From NCBI GenBank assembly GCA_002409595.1, contig DHNQ01000001.1:88573-152572 (forward strand): a stretch of 64,000 nt of DNA, in the 5' to 3' direction. The translations under genes and the position numbers were made by a program. Positions 52,872-60,948 of this stretch are shown piece after piece. Position 1 is the stretch's first letter. The number at the start of each line of letters is the position of its first letter. The notes under the pieces were generated by a model. That model worked only from the letters and a program-made list of their open reading frames with translations, ran no database searches and was not told the DNA's origin. This DNA is from Dysgonomonas sp. UBA5412 (GTDB lineage Bacteria; Bacteroidota; Bacteroidia; Bacteroidales; Dysgonomonadaceae).

Positions 52872-54299
52872 TTATTTTGGTAGACCATCAGACCAGTTCG
52901 GATTCTGAATAACACCAAAACCAGAATTAATTTCATCTGCAGGTATTGGGTACACAAATTTAGATGCATCAAAATTAGGTTTAGAATCTGCAGCTACAGT
53001 TATCAACTCTCCTGTACGTCTAACATCATAATAGCGATGTCCTTCTTCGAAGAACTCTCTAATTCGCTCTTGAGCTATAAAAGATAATAAATTAACTTTA
53101 GTAGAAGGCAATTGAGTATATGCTGTTATTGCTTTATCTCTTTTTGCTGTATAGTATAGAGCTTTTTGAGAAGCCTCAATATTACCCGCTACTGCTTCAG
53201 CCTCTGCTATAATTAAATACATTTCTGATTTTCTAAATACAGGAATATTATTAACTGCTTGTGCTGTTGATATTCCATCAAATTTAGCAGGATGAATTCC
53301 TGATTGAAGCTCTGATATTAATTTTAGTCTAATATCTGTACTCTTAAACACTTTAAGAATGTCAGCATTTAAAGCTCCTTTATATGAACCATATAAAGTA
53401 TTCAAAGAGTTGGCTGATAAATTATCATCTGCGGTTTTACTGATTGTAAATATATCCTCATCAGATATGGCTATAGATGACCACATAGCAAGATAGGCTT
53501 CATCTGACGGTTCTTTATTGCCTGCAAGTTCTAATGCCTTTGTAGCCGAAGCTTTCGCAGCAGATAAATTCCCCATATACAGATAGACTCTTGCCTCTAA
53601 GGCATATATTGCCGCTTCATTCATAAAAAATGCAGAAGGAGCATCTAATTTAGCATTCAATGCTTTAGTCATATAACTTTTAGCATCCTTAATATCAGCT
53701 AATATTTGAGTATACGTTTCTCCCAAAGTAGATCTTTCTACATTTTCAAAAGCTTCAATTGGCTTATCAACGACCAACACTACACCTAAATTATCAGTTC
53801 CTGCACTATAAGGTAAAGAGAAGATATTCGCTAAAGTAAATGTTGTTAAAGCTCTTAATGAATAACATTGAGATACATAGAGATCAATCTCTGCCTTGTT
53901 TTTATCTGTAAGATTTTGGACATTATTTAAAACATTCTTACTGCCTTCAATAGTTCTTACTGAACGATCAATCACTTTATAACCATATTCCCAAACTTGT
54001 TCCAATTCAGAAGTAGTTTCGGATACAATATAACGGCTAAAATTAGAATAATGTCCAGAGCTTGGACTACCAACAGCAATATCAGAAGCCATATCGCCGA
54101 TAGCAACAACATTTTTTCCATAAAATCTATAAGTACCAAAGGCCCAATAAGCACCTGTCATCCCATTATGGATATCTTGTACAGATTCATAAGCATTATC
54201 TGTTGGAATATCCTGATAATTATCGACATCCAAGCTACAAGAGGTAGCAAAGACCAGCATTCCAACAATAAAAAATAATGTTTTATATATTTTTTTCAT
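52872..54299 (-). CDS. SusD/RagB-family nutrient-binding lipoprotein
   Basis: 475 residues. Lipobox ATSC puts the lipid Cys near residue 21. The mature sequence follows the SusD/RagB pattern: DNYQDIPTDNAYESVQDIHNGMTGAYWAF, then helical TPR-like repeats (LYVSQCYSLRALTTFTLANIF), and the closing IAQERIREFFEEGHRYYDVRRTGEL and FVYPIPADEINSGFGVIQNPNW. It lids the SusC-type channel and binds the substrate, usually a glycan or peptide. No glycoside hydrolase or regulator is beside it, so the substrate is unknown. It is 20 bp downstream of susC. Confidence 0.94.
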   Translation of the reverse strand: MKKIYKTLFFIVGMLVFATSCSLDVDNYQDIPTDNAYESVQDIHNGMTGAYWAFGTYRFYGKNVVAIGDMASDIAVGSPSSGHYSNFSRYIVSETTSELEQVWEYGYKVIDRSVRTIEGSKNVLNNVQNLTDKNKAEIDLYVSQCYSLRALTTFTLANIFSLPYSAGTDNLGVVLVVDKPIEAFENVERSTLGETYTQILADIKDAKSYMTKALNAKLDAPSAFFMNEAAIYALEARVYLYMGNLSAAKASATKALELAGNKEPSDEAYLAMWSSIAISDEDIFTISKTADDNLSANSLNTLYGSYKGALNADILKVFKSTDIRLKLISELQSGIHPAKFDGISTAQAVNNIPVFRKSEMYLIIAEAEAVAGNIEASQKALYYTAKRDKAITAYTQLPSTKVNLLSFIAQERIREFFEEGHRYYDVRRTGELITVAADSKPNFDASKFVYPIPADEINSGFGVIQNPNWSDGLPK

Positions 54300-54319
54300 G
54301 TAATTTTATATTAAAAAAA

Positions 54320-57300
54320 TTAAAAACCTAATGTTATGCCAAATACAAAGCTTCTTGCTGATGGGAAATTCCACCATTGAACACCATCTGCAGTTACTCC
54401 CGATGGATCAAATCCTCTGTAATCTCCATCCGCAAAAGTATATAGATTCTCAGCATTAACGAACACACGAGCATTATTAACAAATGCTTTTTTTAGTAAA
54501 TTTTTAGGAAGAGTATACCCCAAAGTTAATGATCTTATCTTCAGGTAATCTCCGTTCATCAAAAAGCGTGATGACGCACTGTTTTCATAACCAGTTGGGA
54601 AAGCTCTTAATCTAGGTACTTTTGCATTATCTCCGGGATTTTGCCAACGATTATCATATACATATTGAGTATAGGTACCATACCATGTACTACCAATCTG
54701 TTCATCATAGCGTAAACTATTTCCATAGATTTTACCTCCGAGAGAATAATTTAACTGAAATGCAAAATCAAATCCTTTCCACTCTAATCTTGAAGAAAAA
54801 GCTCCAATTAGATCAGGATCAGCTGTACCAACATATCTCTTTTTTGCTAAATTATAATTTGTTGTAGTTTCGTCACCTTCTTCGTTTAGGTACCAAAGAC
54901 CATCACCTGTTTCTGGATCCACACCTGCCCATTCTTTCATTTTGAAAGTGTAATACGGTCTTCCTTTTTCAACAATAGTTGTTGCAGTTTCAATAGGATT
55001 ATCGGTGCTTAGTTTTTCTATTTTATTTTTATTATGCGACGCAGTTATGCCAATATTCCATTTAAGATCAGCTGTATTTATAACATTAGCATTAACACTA
55101 ATCTCAAATCCTTTATTAGATAATTCACCAACATTACTATAATATGAATTTAAACCGGTAGTAAATGATGTCGGAACTGCAAAGACCATATCAGTCGTCT
55201 TATGATTATAGTAATCAAATTCTACATTTAAAAATTTAAATAAGGCCAAATCAACACCCACATTGAATTTATTCGTTTGTTCCCATTTAAGTTTTGAATT
55301 TCCGAATTGTAAATGTCCACTACCTGGTAGTCCATTATAATTGTACCCAAATCCAAATAAGTCATTAGCAGCATACCAGCCATCTGTACCAACTCGTCCA
55401 ACTTCTTGATTACCTGTGGTACCATAACTTGCTCGCAAGTTCACATTGTTTAACCATTCTGCAGTCGAAGCCATAAAATCTTCTCCTGTCAATCTATATT
55501 TTGCTCCAATTGACCAAAATGGGGCCCATCTATTATCTGAACCAAATCGAGAAGATCCATCGTAACGGAAACTTCCGGATAAATAATATTTAGACATATA
55601 ATCATATTGGACATTTGTAAAATACGAATTTAGGACTAATTCATTTTTAAGAGTAGAAGCCGAACCCGGTACTGCAGCGTTAGATACTGAATTTAAATAA
55701 TCTACAGGATAATTAGATGCAGACAAATAAGCTTCCTTTAAAGAAGTTTTCTGTCCTTCTTGACCTAACAAAACATTTAAATTGTGCTTATCATTAAATG
55801 TCTTCATATAATTCAAGGTATTTGTTATTGTCAACAAAGTTCTAGTAGAACTAGTGTTTTCTCCCATACCTCTCATATCACTACCTTGAGGTTGTAAAAA
55901 AGACCAATATCCAAATTCATCCATATAATAAATATCAGCACCAAATCGAGAAGTAAATGTTAACTCTTCTGTAAAATTCAATTGCAGATAAGGAGCAACA
56001 ATTGCTCTATATTGTTTTTGAGTATTTTTATCCCCTTTCTCACTTCTTTGGGCTACTGGATTATATCCATTTATAGTATCAAAATTCCAGTCTCCTTTTT
56101 CATCTTTAACCGGAGTTAAAGGAGATTGCATATAAGCCTGAGTAATAGGGTCAGTAAAATATCCACCGCCTGCTCCCATATTCGTTTCAGTCAAAGACAA
56201 ATTGGTATTCAAACCATATTTAACAAACTTAGATGGGGACTGATCAATATTAAGACGGAAAGAGTAACGTTCTAAATCTTTCCCTATTATAAAAGATTCA
56301 TTATTTAAATAGTTAAATGATAAAAAATATTTAGGAGCTGTTGCGCTCTGTGCTCCACCTTGTAGATCCAAACCATATTCTTGAATCATACCAGTACGAG
56401 TAACTTCATCATACCAATTAGTATCATTATTCAAATCCCAACCTGTGTACCAAGCGTAAAAATCTTTCATTCCACTAGATGTGTAAGGCAGATTTAATTT
56501 TTCACTAACATTATATTTATTAACTGTAGAATTAGCTCCATATTGCTTATAGTTATTTAGAAGAGCCTCTGTTGCTAATTCAATATTTTTATCTCTATTT
56601 ACTAGTTTATAATTTCCATTTAAAGAAGGTCTAGTTTCAAAACCCAATTTAGCTGTAAAATTAACTGTTGGTTTTCCACTCTTACCTGTCTTTGTTGTTA
56701 TCACAATAACACCATTAGCTGCTCTTGCTCCATAAATAGATGTTGCAGTTGCGTCCTTTAAGACTGTAATACTTTCAATATCTGAAGAACTTAATGTAGA
56801 TAATGGGCTTAATTCTTGTCCTTCACTCTTACGAGTGCCAACCACATCTGTAGAAATCGGAATTCCGTCAATAACATAAAGAGGTTGTGTGCCTGAGTTT
56901 ATAGAGTTACGCCCACGAATAAAAATATTCGCAGGTGCTCCAGGCTGTCCAGACCCTACATTCATCTGAAGTCCAGGAACAACACCATCCAAAGCCTTAA
57001 TAGCATTCGCATCGTTTCGAGCTTCAATATTAGCCTGATTAATAGTTGCCGCAGCTCCGGTAAAGGCTGCTTTTTTTGTTACTCCATATCCTGTAACAAC
57101 AACATCACTCAGAATATGATCATCATTACCCATAACAATATCCATATTCGAAGCTGCTTTTGCTTCTACAGATTTCATACCTACTAATGTAAATACTAAT
57201 GTATTTTTACCATCCGGCACATTAATAGAAAACTTTCCATCCAAGTCGGTCACAGTACCAACTGTGGTACCTTTCACTACGACTGAAGCACTAATAACAG

Positions 57301-57409
57301 GCTCGCCGTTATCATCAACAACGGTACCTGAAGCCTTAGTTGTTTGTGCTACGATAAATCCAATGCTTAAAAATAAGCAGGATAAAGTCAACATCACTCT
57401 TTTCTTCAT
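54320..57409 (-). CDS. SusC/RagA-family TonB-dependent outer-membrane transporter
   Basis: 1029 residues with signal peptide MKKRVMLTLSCLFLSIGFIVAQ. A CarboxypepD_reg-like domain follows (ASGTVVDDNGEPVISASVVVKGT, about 26-95), then a short linker, the plug (about 110-240, with the SusC signature IFIRGRNSINSGTQPLYVIDG and IESITVLKDATATSIYGARAANGVI), and a 22-stranded barrel ending SFVFGITLGF. It takes up substrate with its SusD partner using TonB energy. No extra N-terminal anti-sigma-interacting (STN) domain is present. A hairpin in the leader and a -7 box precede it. Confidence 0.95.
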   Translation of the reverse strand: MKKRVMLTLSCLFLSIGFIVAQTTKASGTVVDDNGEPVISASVVVKGTTVGTVTDLDGKFSINVPDGKNTLVFTLVGMKSVEAKAASNMDIVMGNDDHILSDVVVTGYGVTKKAAFTGAAATINQANIEARNDANAIKALDGVVPGLQMNVGSGQPGAPANIFIRGRNSINSGTQPLYVIDGIPISTDVVGTRKSEGQELSPLSTLSSSDIESITVLKDATATSIYGARAANGVIVITTKTGKSGKPTVNFTAKLGFETRPSLNGNYKLVNRDKNIELATEALLNNYKQYGANSTVNKYNVSEKLNLPYTSSGMKDFYAWYTGWDLNNDTNWYDEVTRTGMIQEYGLDLQGGAQSATAPKYFLSFNYLNNESFIIGKDLERYSFRLNIDQSPSKFVKYGLNTNLSLTETNMGAGGGYFTDPITQAYMQSPLTPVKDEKGDWNFDTINGYNPVAQRSEKGDKNTQKQYRAIVAPYLQLNFTEELTFTSRFGADIYYMDEFGYWSFLQPQGSDMRGMGENTSSTRTLLTITNTLNYMKTFNDKHNLNVLLGQEGQKTSLKEAYLSASNYPVDYLNSVSNAAVPGSASTLKNELVLNSYFTNVQYDYMSKYYLSGSFRYDGSSRFGSDNRWAPFWSIGAKYRLTGEDFMASTAEWLNNVNLRASYGTTGNQEVGRVGTDGWYAANDLFGFGYNYNGLPGSGHLQFGNSKLKWEQTNKFNVGVDLALFKFLNVEFDYYNHKTTDMVFAVPTSFTTGLNSYYSNVGELSNKGFEISVNANVINTADLKWNIGITASHNKNKIEKLSTDNPIETATTIVEKGRPYYTFKMKEWAGVDPETGDGLWYLNEEGDETTTNYNLAKKRYVGTADPDLIGAFSSRLEWKGFDFAFQLNYSLGGKIYGNSLRYDEQIGSTWYGTYTQYVYDNRWQNPGDNAKVPRLRAFPTGYENSASSRFLMNGDYLKIRSLTLGYTLPKNLLKKAFVNNARVFVNAENLYTFADGDYRGFDPSGVTADGVQWWNFPSARSFVFGITLGF

Positions 57410-57471
57410 ACAAACACTACTTTATTAAAATTAAAAACAATTTCTTCAAGAAAAACATCCTTTTAACATTT

Positions 57472-57499
57472 TGATGCTATTATTGAGCTTTTAGCATCA
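57472..57499 (-). promoter_or_regulatory. Leader hairpin of the susC-susD message
   Basis: TGATGCTA-N12-TAGCATCA, a perfect 8-bp inverted repeat in the transcribed leader about 12-40 nt after the expected start site. It is not followed by a T-run, so it is not an ordinary terminator; it may stabilise the message or be regulatory. Confidence 0.4.
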
Positions 57500-57516
57500 G
57501 TTTGCTTTCTAAGATG

Positions 57517-57524
57517 CAAATTTA
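57517..57524 (-). promoter_or_regulatory. -7 box of the susC-susD pair
   Basis: Minus strand TAAATTTG matches TAnnTTTG, giving a leader of about 100 nt before the ATG at 57409. Confidence 0.5.
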
Positions 57525-57762
57525 GGCATTTTTCACGAATAAAAAAACTTTGAGTGAAATTATCCAAAATTTGTCAATTTGAAAGCATTAACAGTCAACA
57601 ATATATAAAAACAAGAGGTCATCTGTAAATTACAGGCCATTTCATATCATTCTGATAGATAATATCTAGGTAAAGAGAACCAAAGAAGATCCAAAAGAAG
57701 AGTAAAGTCTATTAAAAACTTTCTTTTTAACACTTATTCTTAGTGTTTTTATAAATAAATAG

Positions 57763-57789
57763 AAAAGAGCAATAGATTATTGCTCTTTT
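57763..57789 (-). terminator. Terminator of feoB
   Basis: AAAAGAGCAATA-gat-TATTGCTCTTTT, a perfect 12-bp stem with a 3-nt loop, 61 bp after the feoB stop. Confidence 0.82.
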
Positions 57790-57849
57790 CTCAAAAATAT
57801 AACATGAAGATATCTTATAAGATAAAAATATCTCAAAAAGACAAGTAAT

Positions 57850-60345
57850 CTAGAATAAAACACCTATTTGATACACTAGAAACGATACAATCCATGCAAG
57901 TAAGGTAGTATAAATAACACTAAACATACCCCACTTCCAAGAACCTGATTCCTCTTTAATTGCAGCAATAGTTGCGACACAAGGAAAGTAAATCAGCACA
58001 AAAAGTAGCAAACTGACAACAACCAGTGGTGTAAATACAGGGGCTCCATCTGCATACGACTCATTCACTAATCGAGCCTCTAAAGATTCTTGATTTTCTG
58101 GATCTCCTGTATATAAAACCCCTAAGGTACTAACAACAACTTCTTTTGCTGCCATTCCCGAGAGCAGGCTTATACTAATTTTCCAATCAAAACCTAAAGG
58201 TCGCATCACAGGTTCGATTGTCTTTCCCACTCGACCTATATAGGATCCTTCCTGATGAGCAATATTTCGTTTGTCTTCAATTTCTTCTATTAAAGATGCT
58301 TTATGAGATATATCCATACCATTAGTACTTGCTTGAGCCTCTACCTGAGCTATTTTATCATCAAAATAAGCCTCCCTTTCTTTATCCTGAGGGAAATACC
58401 CTAAAAACCAAATAATAATGGAAGCTACAAGAATCACACCTCCCATTTTCCTCAAATACTGTCTCGATTTATCCCACATGTGTATTGACACTGCCTTTAC
58501 TGTAGGCATGCGATATGGGGGTAATTCCATAACAAAAGGCATATCCTCCTTCGGGAATAAAAATCGCTTGAAGAGTCTCGCTGACAAAACAGCAATTAAT
58601 ATACCGGTAAAGTAAAGTCCAAATAAAACAAATCCGGCATATGCTTTAAAAAAAACTCCGGCAAACAATAAATAAACCGGTAAGCGCGCACTACAAGACA
58701 TGAAAGGATTGATAAGCATTGTTATCATTCGACTATTACGACTCTCTATGGTACGGGTGGCCAATATAGCAGGTACATTACAACCAAATCCCATTACTAA
58801 AGGAATAAACGATTTGCCATGCAAGCCCATCTTGTGCATAACCTTATCCATTATAAAAGCCGCCCTCGCCATATACCCCGAATCTTCCATAAAGGAAATA
58901 AAAGCATACAGAATTAAGATATTGGGAAGGAAAACAATTACACCTCCAACTCCACCAATAATTCCGTCAACAATCAAATCTTTCAGCATACCTTCCGGCA
59001 TTGTACCTCTAATATAATCACCCAACAAACCCACACCACTCTCTATCCACTCCATAGGATAAGCTCCCAAACGGAATGTACACTCAAACATAACCCACAT
59101 GAAGAAGAAAAAAAGAGGGAAGCCTAAATATTTGTTAGTGACAAGAGAATCTATAAAACGAGTCTTCTCCGATTCGTTTATTTTTTCCTTTAATGTTTCT
59201 TTCAATCCTCCTGCAATAAAACCATATCTTGCATTAGTCAATGCTGATTCTGTATCTTCTTTGAGAGTATCTTCTATATATTTTACTTCAGCATCCCGAA
59301 TTTCAAAAACCTTATCCTTATCGGGCAACATAGAGACATATGTATCAATATCTTTATCTTTCTCCAACAATTTAATGGCAACATAACGACGGGGAAATGC
59401 AAGATCTACATCTTTTAGCTTCTCTATTTGAATATTTAATTTGCTGATCGAATTTTCTATTGTATTTCCATAATATATATGTACTTTTCGGGCAATAGGT
59501 TCTTCTTGCTCGTAAACTCGAATTACAGCATCAAACAAATCCCCAATACCGGCTCCGGTCTTAGCCACTGTGGGAACCATAGGTATCCCTATCATCTTAG
59601 ATAGCTTATGATAATCAAATTCACTACCGCTACTAGTCAATTCATCATACATATTCAATGCCATAACAACAGGCACTTCCATATCTATCAGTTCGGTAGT
59701 AAGATAAAGATTTCGTTCCAAGTTCGAGGCTGCCACAATATTAATAACAACATCGGGCTTTTCCTCTACGATATTCTGTCTAACATACAATTCTTCCGGA
59801 GTATATGCCGAAAGAGAATAAGTACCGGGTAAGTCTACAATTTTGAAAAGATAGCCACCATGCTTAAAGCGTCCTTCTTTAGAATCTACAGTCACACCTC
59901 CATAGTTACCAACATGCTCATGTGCACCCGAAGCAATATTGAACAAGGAAGTCTTTCCTGCATTTGGATTTCCAACCAAAGCGACTGATATCACTTTCTT
60001 GCGGGCTTCTTGATGATTATGCGCATCGGAAGAAACACTATCTCCATTCTGATCATCTTCAGGCTCTGAATAAAAAGGGTCGATTGAAGACGCAGTCTGT
60101 ATATCTTTCGTAGGATTAGCGTTGGGATAAGTAACTTCAATAAGCCCTGCCTCACTGCGTCGCAGTGAAACTTCATAATCCATTACTTTATATTTGATAG
60201 GGTCTTTCAATGGAGCATTCAGGATTACTTTAATAGTCTTACCTTTAATAAAACCCATTTCCAAAATACGTTTACGGAAAGCACCACTCCCATTAACTCT
60301 AACAATAACCCCCTTCTCACCTGTTTTCAGATCAGATAAAAGCAT
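57850..60345 (-). CDS. feoB: Ferrous iron transporter, FeoA-FeoB fusion
   Basis: 831 residues in three parts. Residues 1-73 are a FeoA SH3-like domain (LSDLKTGEKGVIVRV...ILEMGFIKGKTI). A polar linker (74-116) leads to the G domain, with G1 GNPNAGKTS (125-133), G3 DLPG (171-174) and G4 NMYD (231-234). A helical GDP-release domain (about 290-400) and the membrane part with two gate repeats follow, including the conserved GFGCNVPAI Cys. It imports ferrous iron using nucleotide hydrolysis. The fusion is typical of Bacteroidales. The usual small Cys-rich partner is not directly downstream but 5 kb away, beyond susC/susD. Confidence 0.96.
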   Translation of the reverse strand: MLLSDLKTGEKGVIVRVNGSGAFRKRILEMGFIKGKTIKVILNAPLKDPIKYKVMDYEVSLRRSEAGLIEVTYPNANPTKDIQTASSIDPFYSEPEDDQNGDSVSSDAHNHQEARKKVISVALVGNPNAGKTSLFNIASGAHEHVGNYGGVTVDSKEGRFKHGGYLFKIVDLPGTYSLSAYTPEELYVRQNIVEEKPDVVINIVAASNLERNLYLTTELIDMEVPVVMALNMYDELTSSGSEFDYHKLSKMIGIPMVPTVAKTGAGIGDLFDAVIRVYEQEEPIARKVHIYYGNTIENSISKLNIQIEKLKDVDLAFPRRYVAIKLLEKDKDIDTYVSMLPDKDKVFEIRDAEVKYIEDTLKEDTESALTNARYGFIAGGLKETLKEKINESEKTRFIDSLVTNKYLGFPLFFFFMWVMFECTFRLGAYPMEWIESGVGLLGDYIRGTMPEGMLKDLIVDGIIGGVGGVIVFLPNILILYAFISFMEDSGYMARAAFIMDKVMHKMGLHGKSFIPLVMGFGCNVPAILATRTIESRNSRMITMLINPFMSCSARLPVYLLFAGVFFKAYAGFVLFGLYFTGILIAVLSARLFKRFLFPKEDMPFVMELPPYRMPTVKAVSIHMWDKSRQYLRKMGGVILVASIIIWFLGYFPQDKEREAYFDDKIAQVEAQASTNGMDISHKASLIEEIEDKRNIAHQEGSYIGRVGKTIEPVMRPLGFDWKISISLLSGMAAKEVVVSTLGVLYTGDPENQESLEARLVNESYADGAPVFTPLVVVSLLLFVLIYFPCVATIAAIKEESGSWKWGMFSVIYTTLLAWIVSFLVYQIGVLF

Positions 60346-60439
60346 ACTTATATTATTTTATTATTTGAAATGCAAAGATGCATATTTTTTTAGAAAAAAG
60401 CACCTTATTTACACATGCATTATTTAGAATGAATATAAA

Positions 60440-60470
60440 ATGGATATTAAAATCCATGGCTATAAGCCAT
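60440..60470. promoter_or_regulatory. Two overlapping dyads upstream of feoB
   Basis: ATGGAT-N6-ATCCAT (60440-60457) and ATGGCT-ata-AGCCAT (60456-60470) share two bases. They lie about 100 bp upstream of feoB and could form operators for a metal regulator, but neither matches a Fur box I know. Confidence 0.3.
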
Positions 60471-60917
60471 CCCAAAACCATTGTAGTAAGAATCTAAAAT
60501 AAAAAAACCAATGCTCAAGAGTTTATACTACAACGGCCAATCTTCAGACTACTTTCCCAAGCAGTAACAAAAGAAATGTTATTCAATAATAAGAACCATT
60601 GTCGGAGTAATAAATGCCCAATATATCCGAATTGTAACTCTATCGCATTGGTTTTATTTATAAAATCATATAATAATATTATAACTTTAGTAAGAATTTA
60701 TTATTAAATATTTACAATTGCCCGATGATAATACAAAGCACAAAATATAAAAGAGTAATAACATGACAATCAAAAGTTTTGGCTCTAAAAAGACTTCAAA
60801 ATCAGAACTTTTAGACTATAAATATCTGTTCACAAAATTACGATTTTGTTTTTGTTTCACAAATTTTGGGTCATTTAATTGTAGGATACAAATAATATTT
60901 ACTACTGCCAAAATGAT

Positions 60918-60925
60918 TATCTTTG
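60918..60925 (+). promoter_or_regulatory. -7 box of mutS2
   Basis: TATCTTTG, a perfect match to TAnnTTTG, 23 bp before the GTG start at 60949. Confidence 0.55.
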
Positions 60926-60948
60926 CAAACAAAAAAAGATAGTACAAC

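Larger units (their letters stand above)
57410..57849. other. Intergenic region, 440 bp, susC leader and feoB terminator
   Basis: It holds the susC -7 box, a leader hairpin (57472-57499) and the feoB terminator (57763-57789). A further AACACT/AGTGTT hairpin sits at 57729-57747. No open frame is convincing. Confidence 0.6.
60346..60948. other. Divergent intergenic region, 603 bp, feoB / mutS2
   Basis: The longest gene-free stretch here. Near feoB it has ATGCA-aaga-TGCAT (60370-60383), overlapping a CATCTTTG sequence, and two overlapping dyads at 60440-60470. Near mutS2 it has a TATCTTTG -7 box. A 59-codon open frame (60763-60942) is not convincing. No RNA gene was recognised. Confidence 0.55.

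Noticed and set aside
52872..57409. SusC/SusD pair as a recently acquired mobile segment
   Set aside because: Some stretches look poorer in G+C than the flanks by eye, but sampled lines of feoB and carB are similarly AT-rich, and no integrase, direct repeats or tRNA boundary is visible. Kept only as a context question.
60763..60942. 59-codon open frame upstream of mutS2
   Set aside because: Composition is random-looking (Phe, Lys, Cys runs), it lacks a recognisable promoter and overlaps the mutS2 -7 box.
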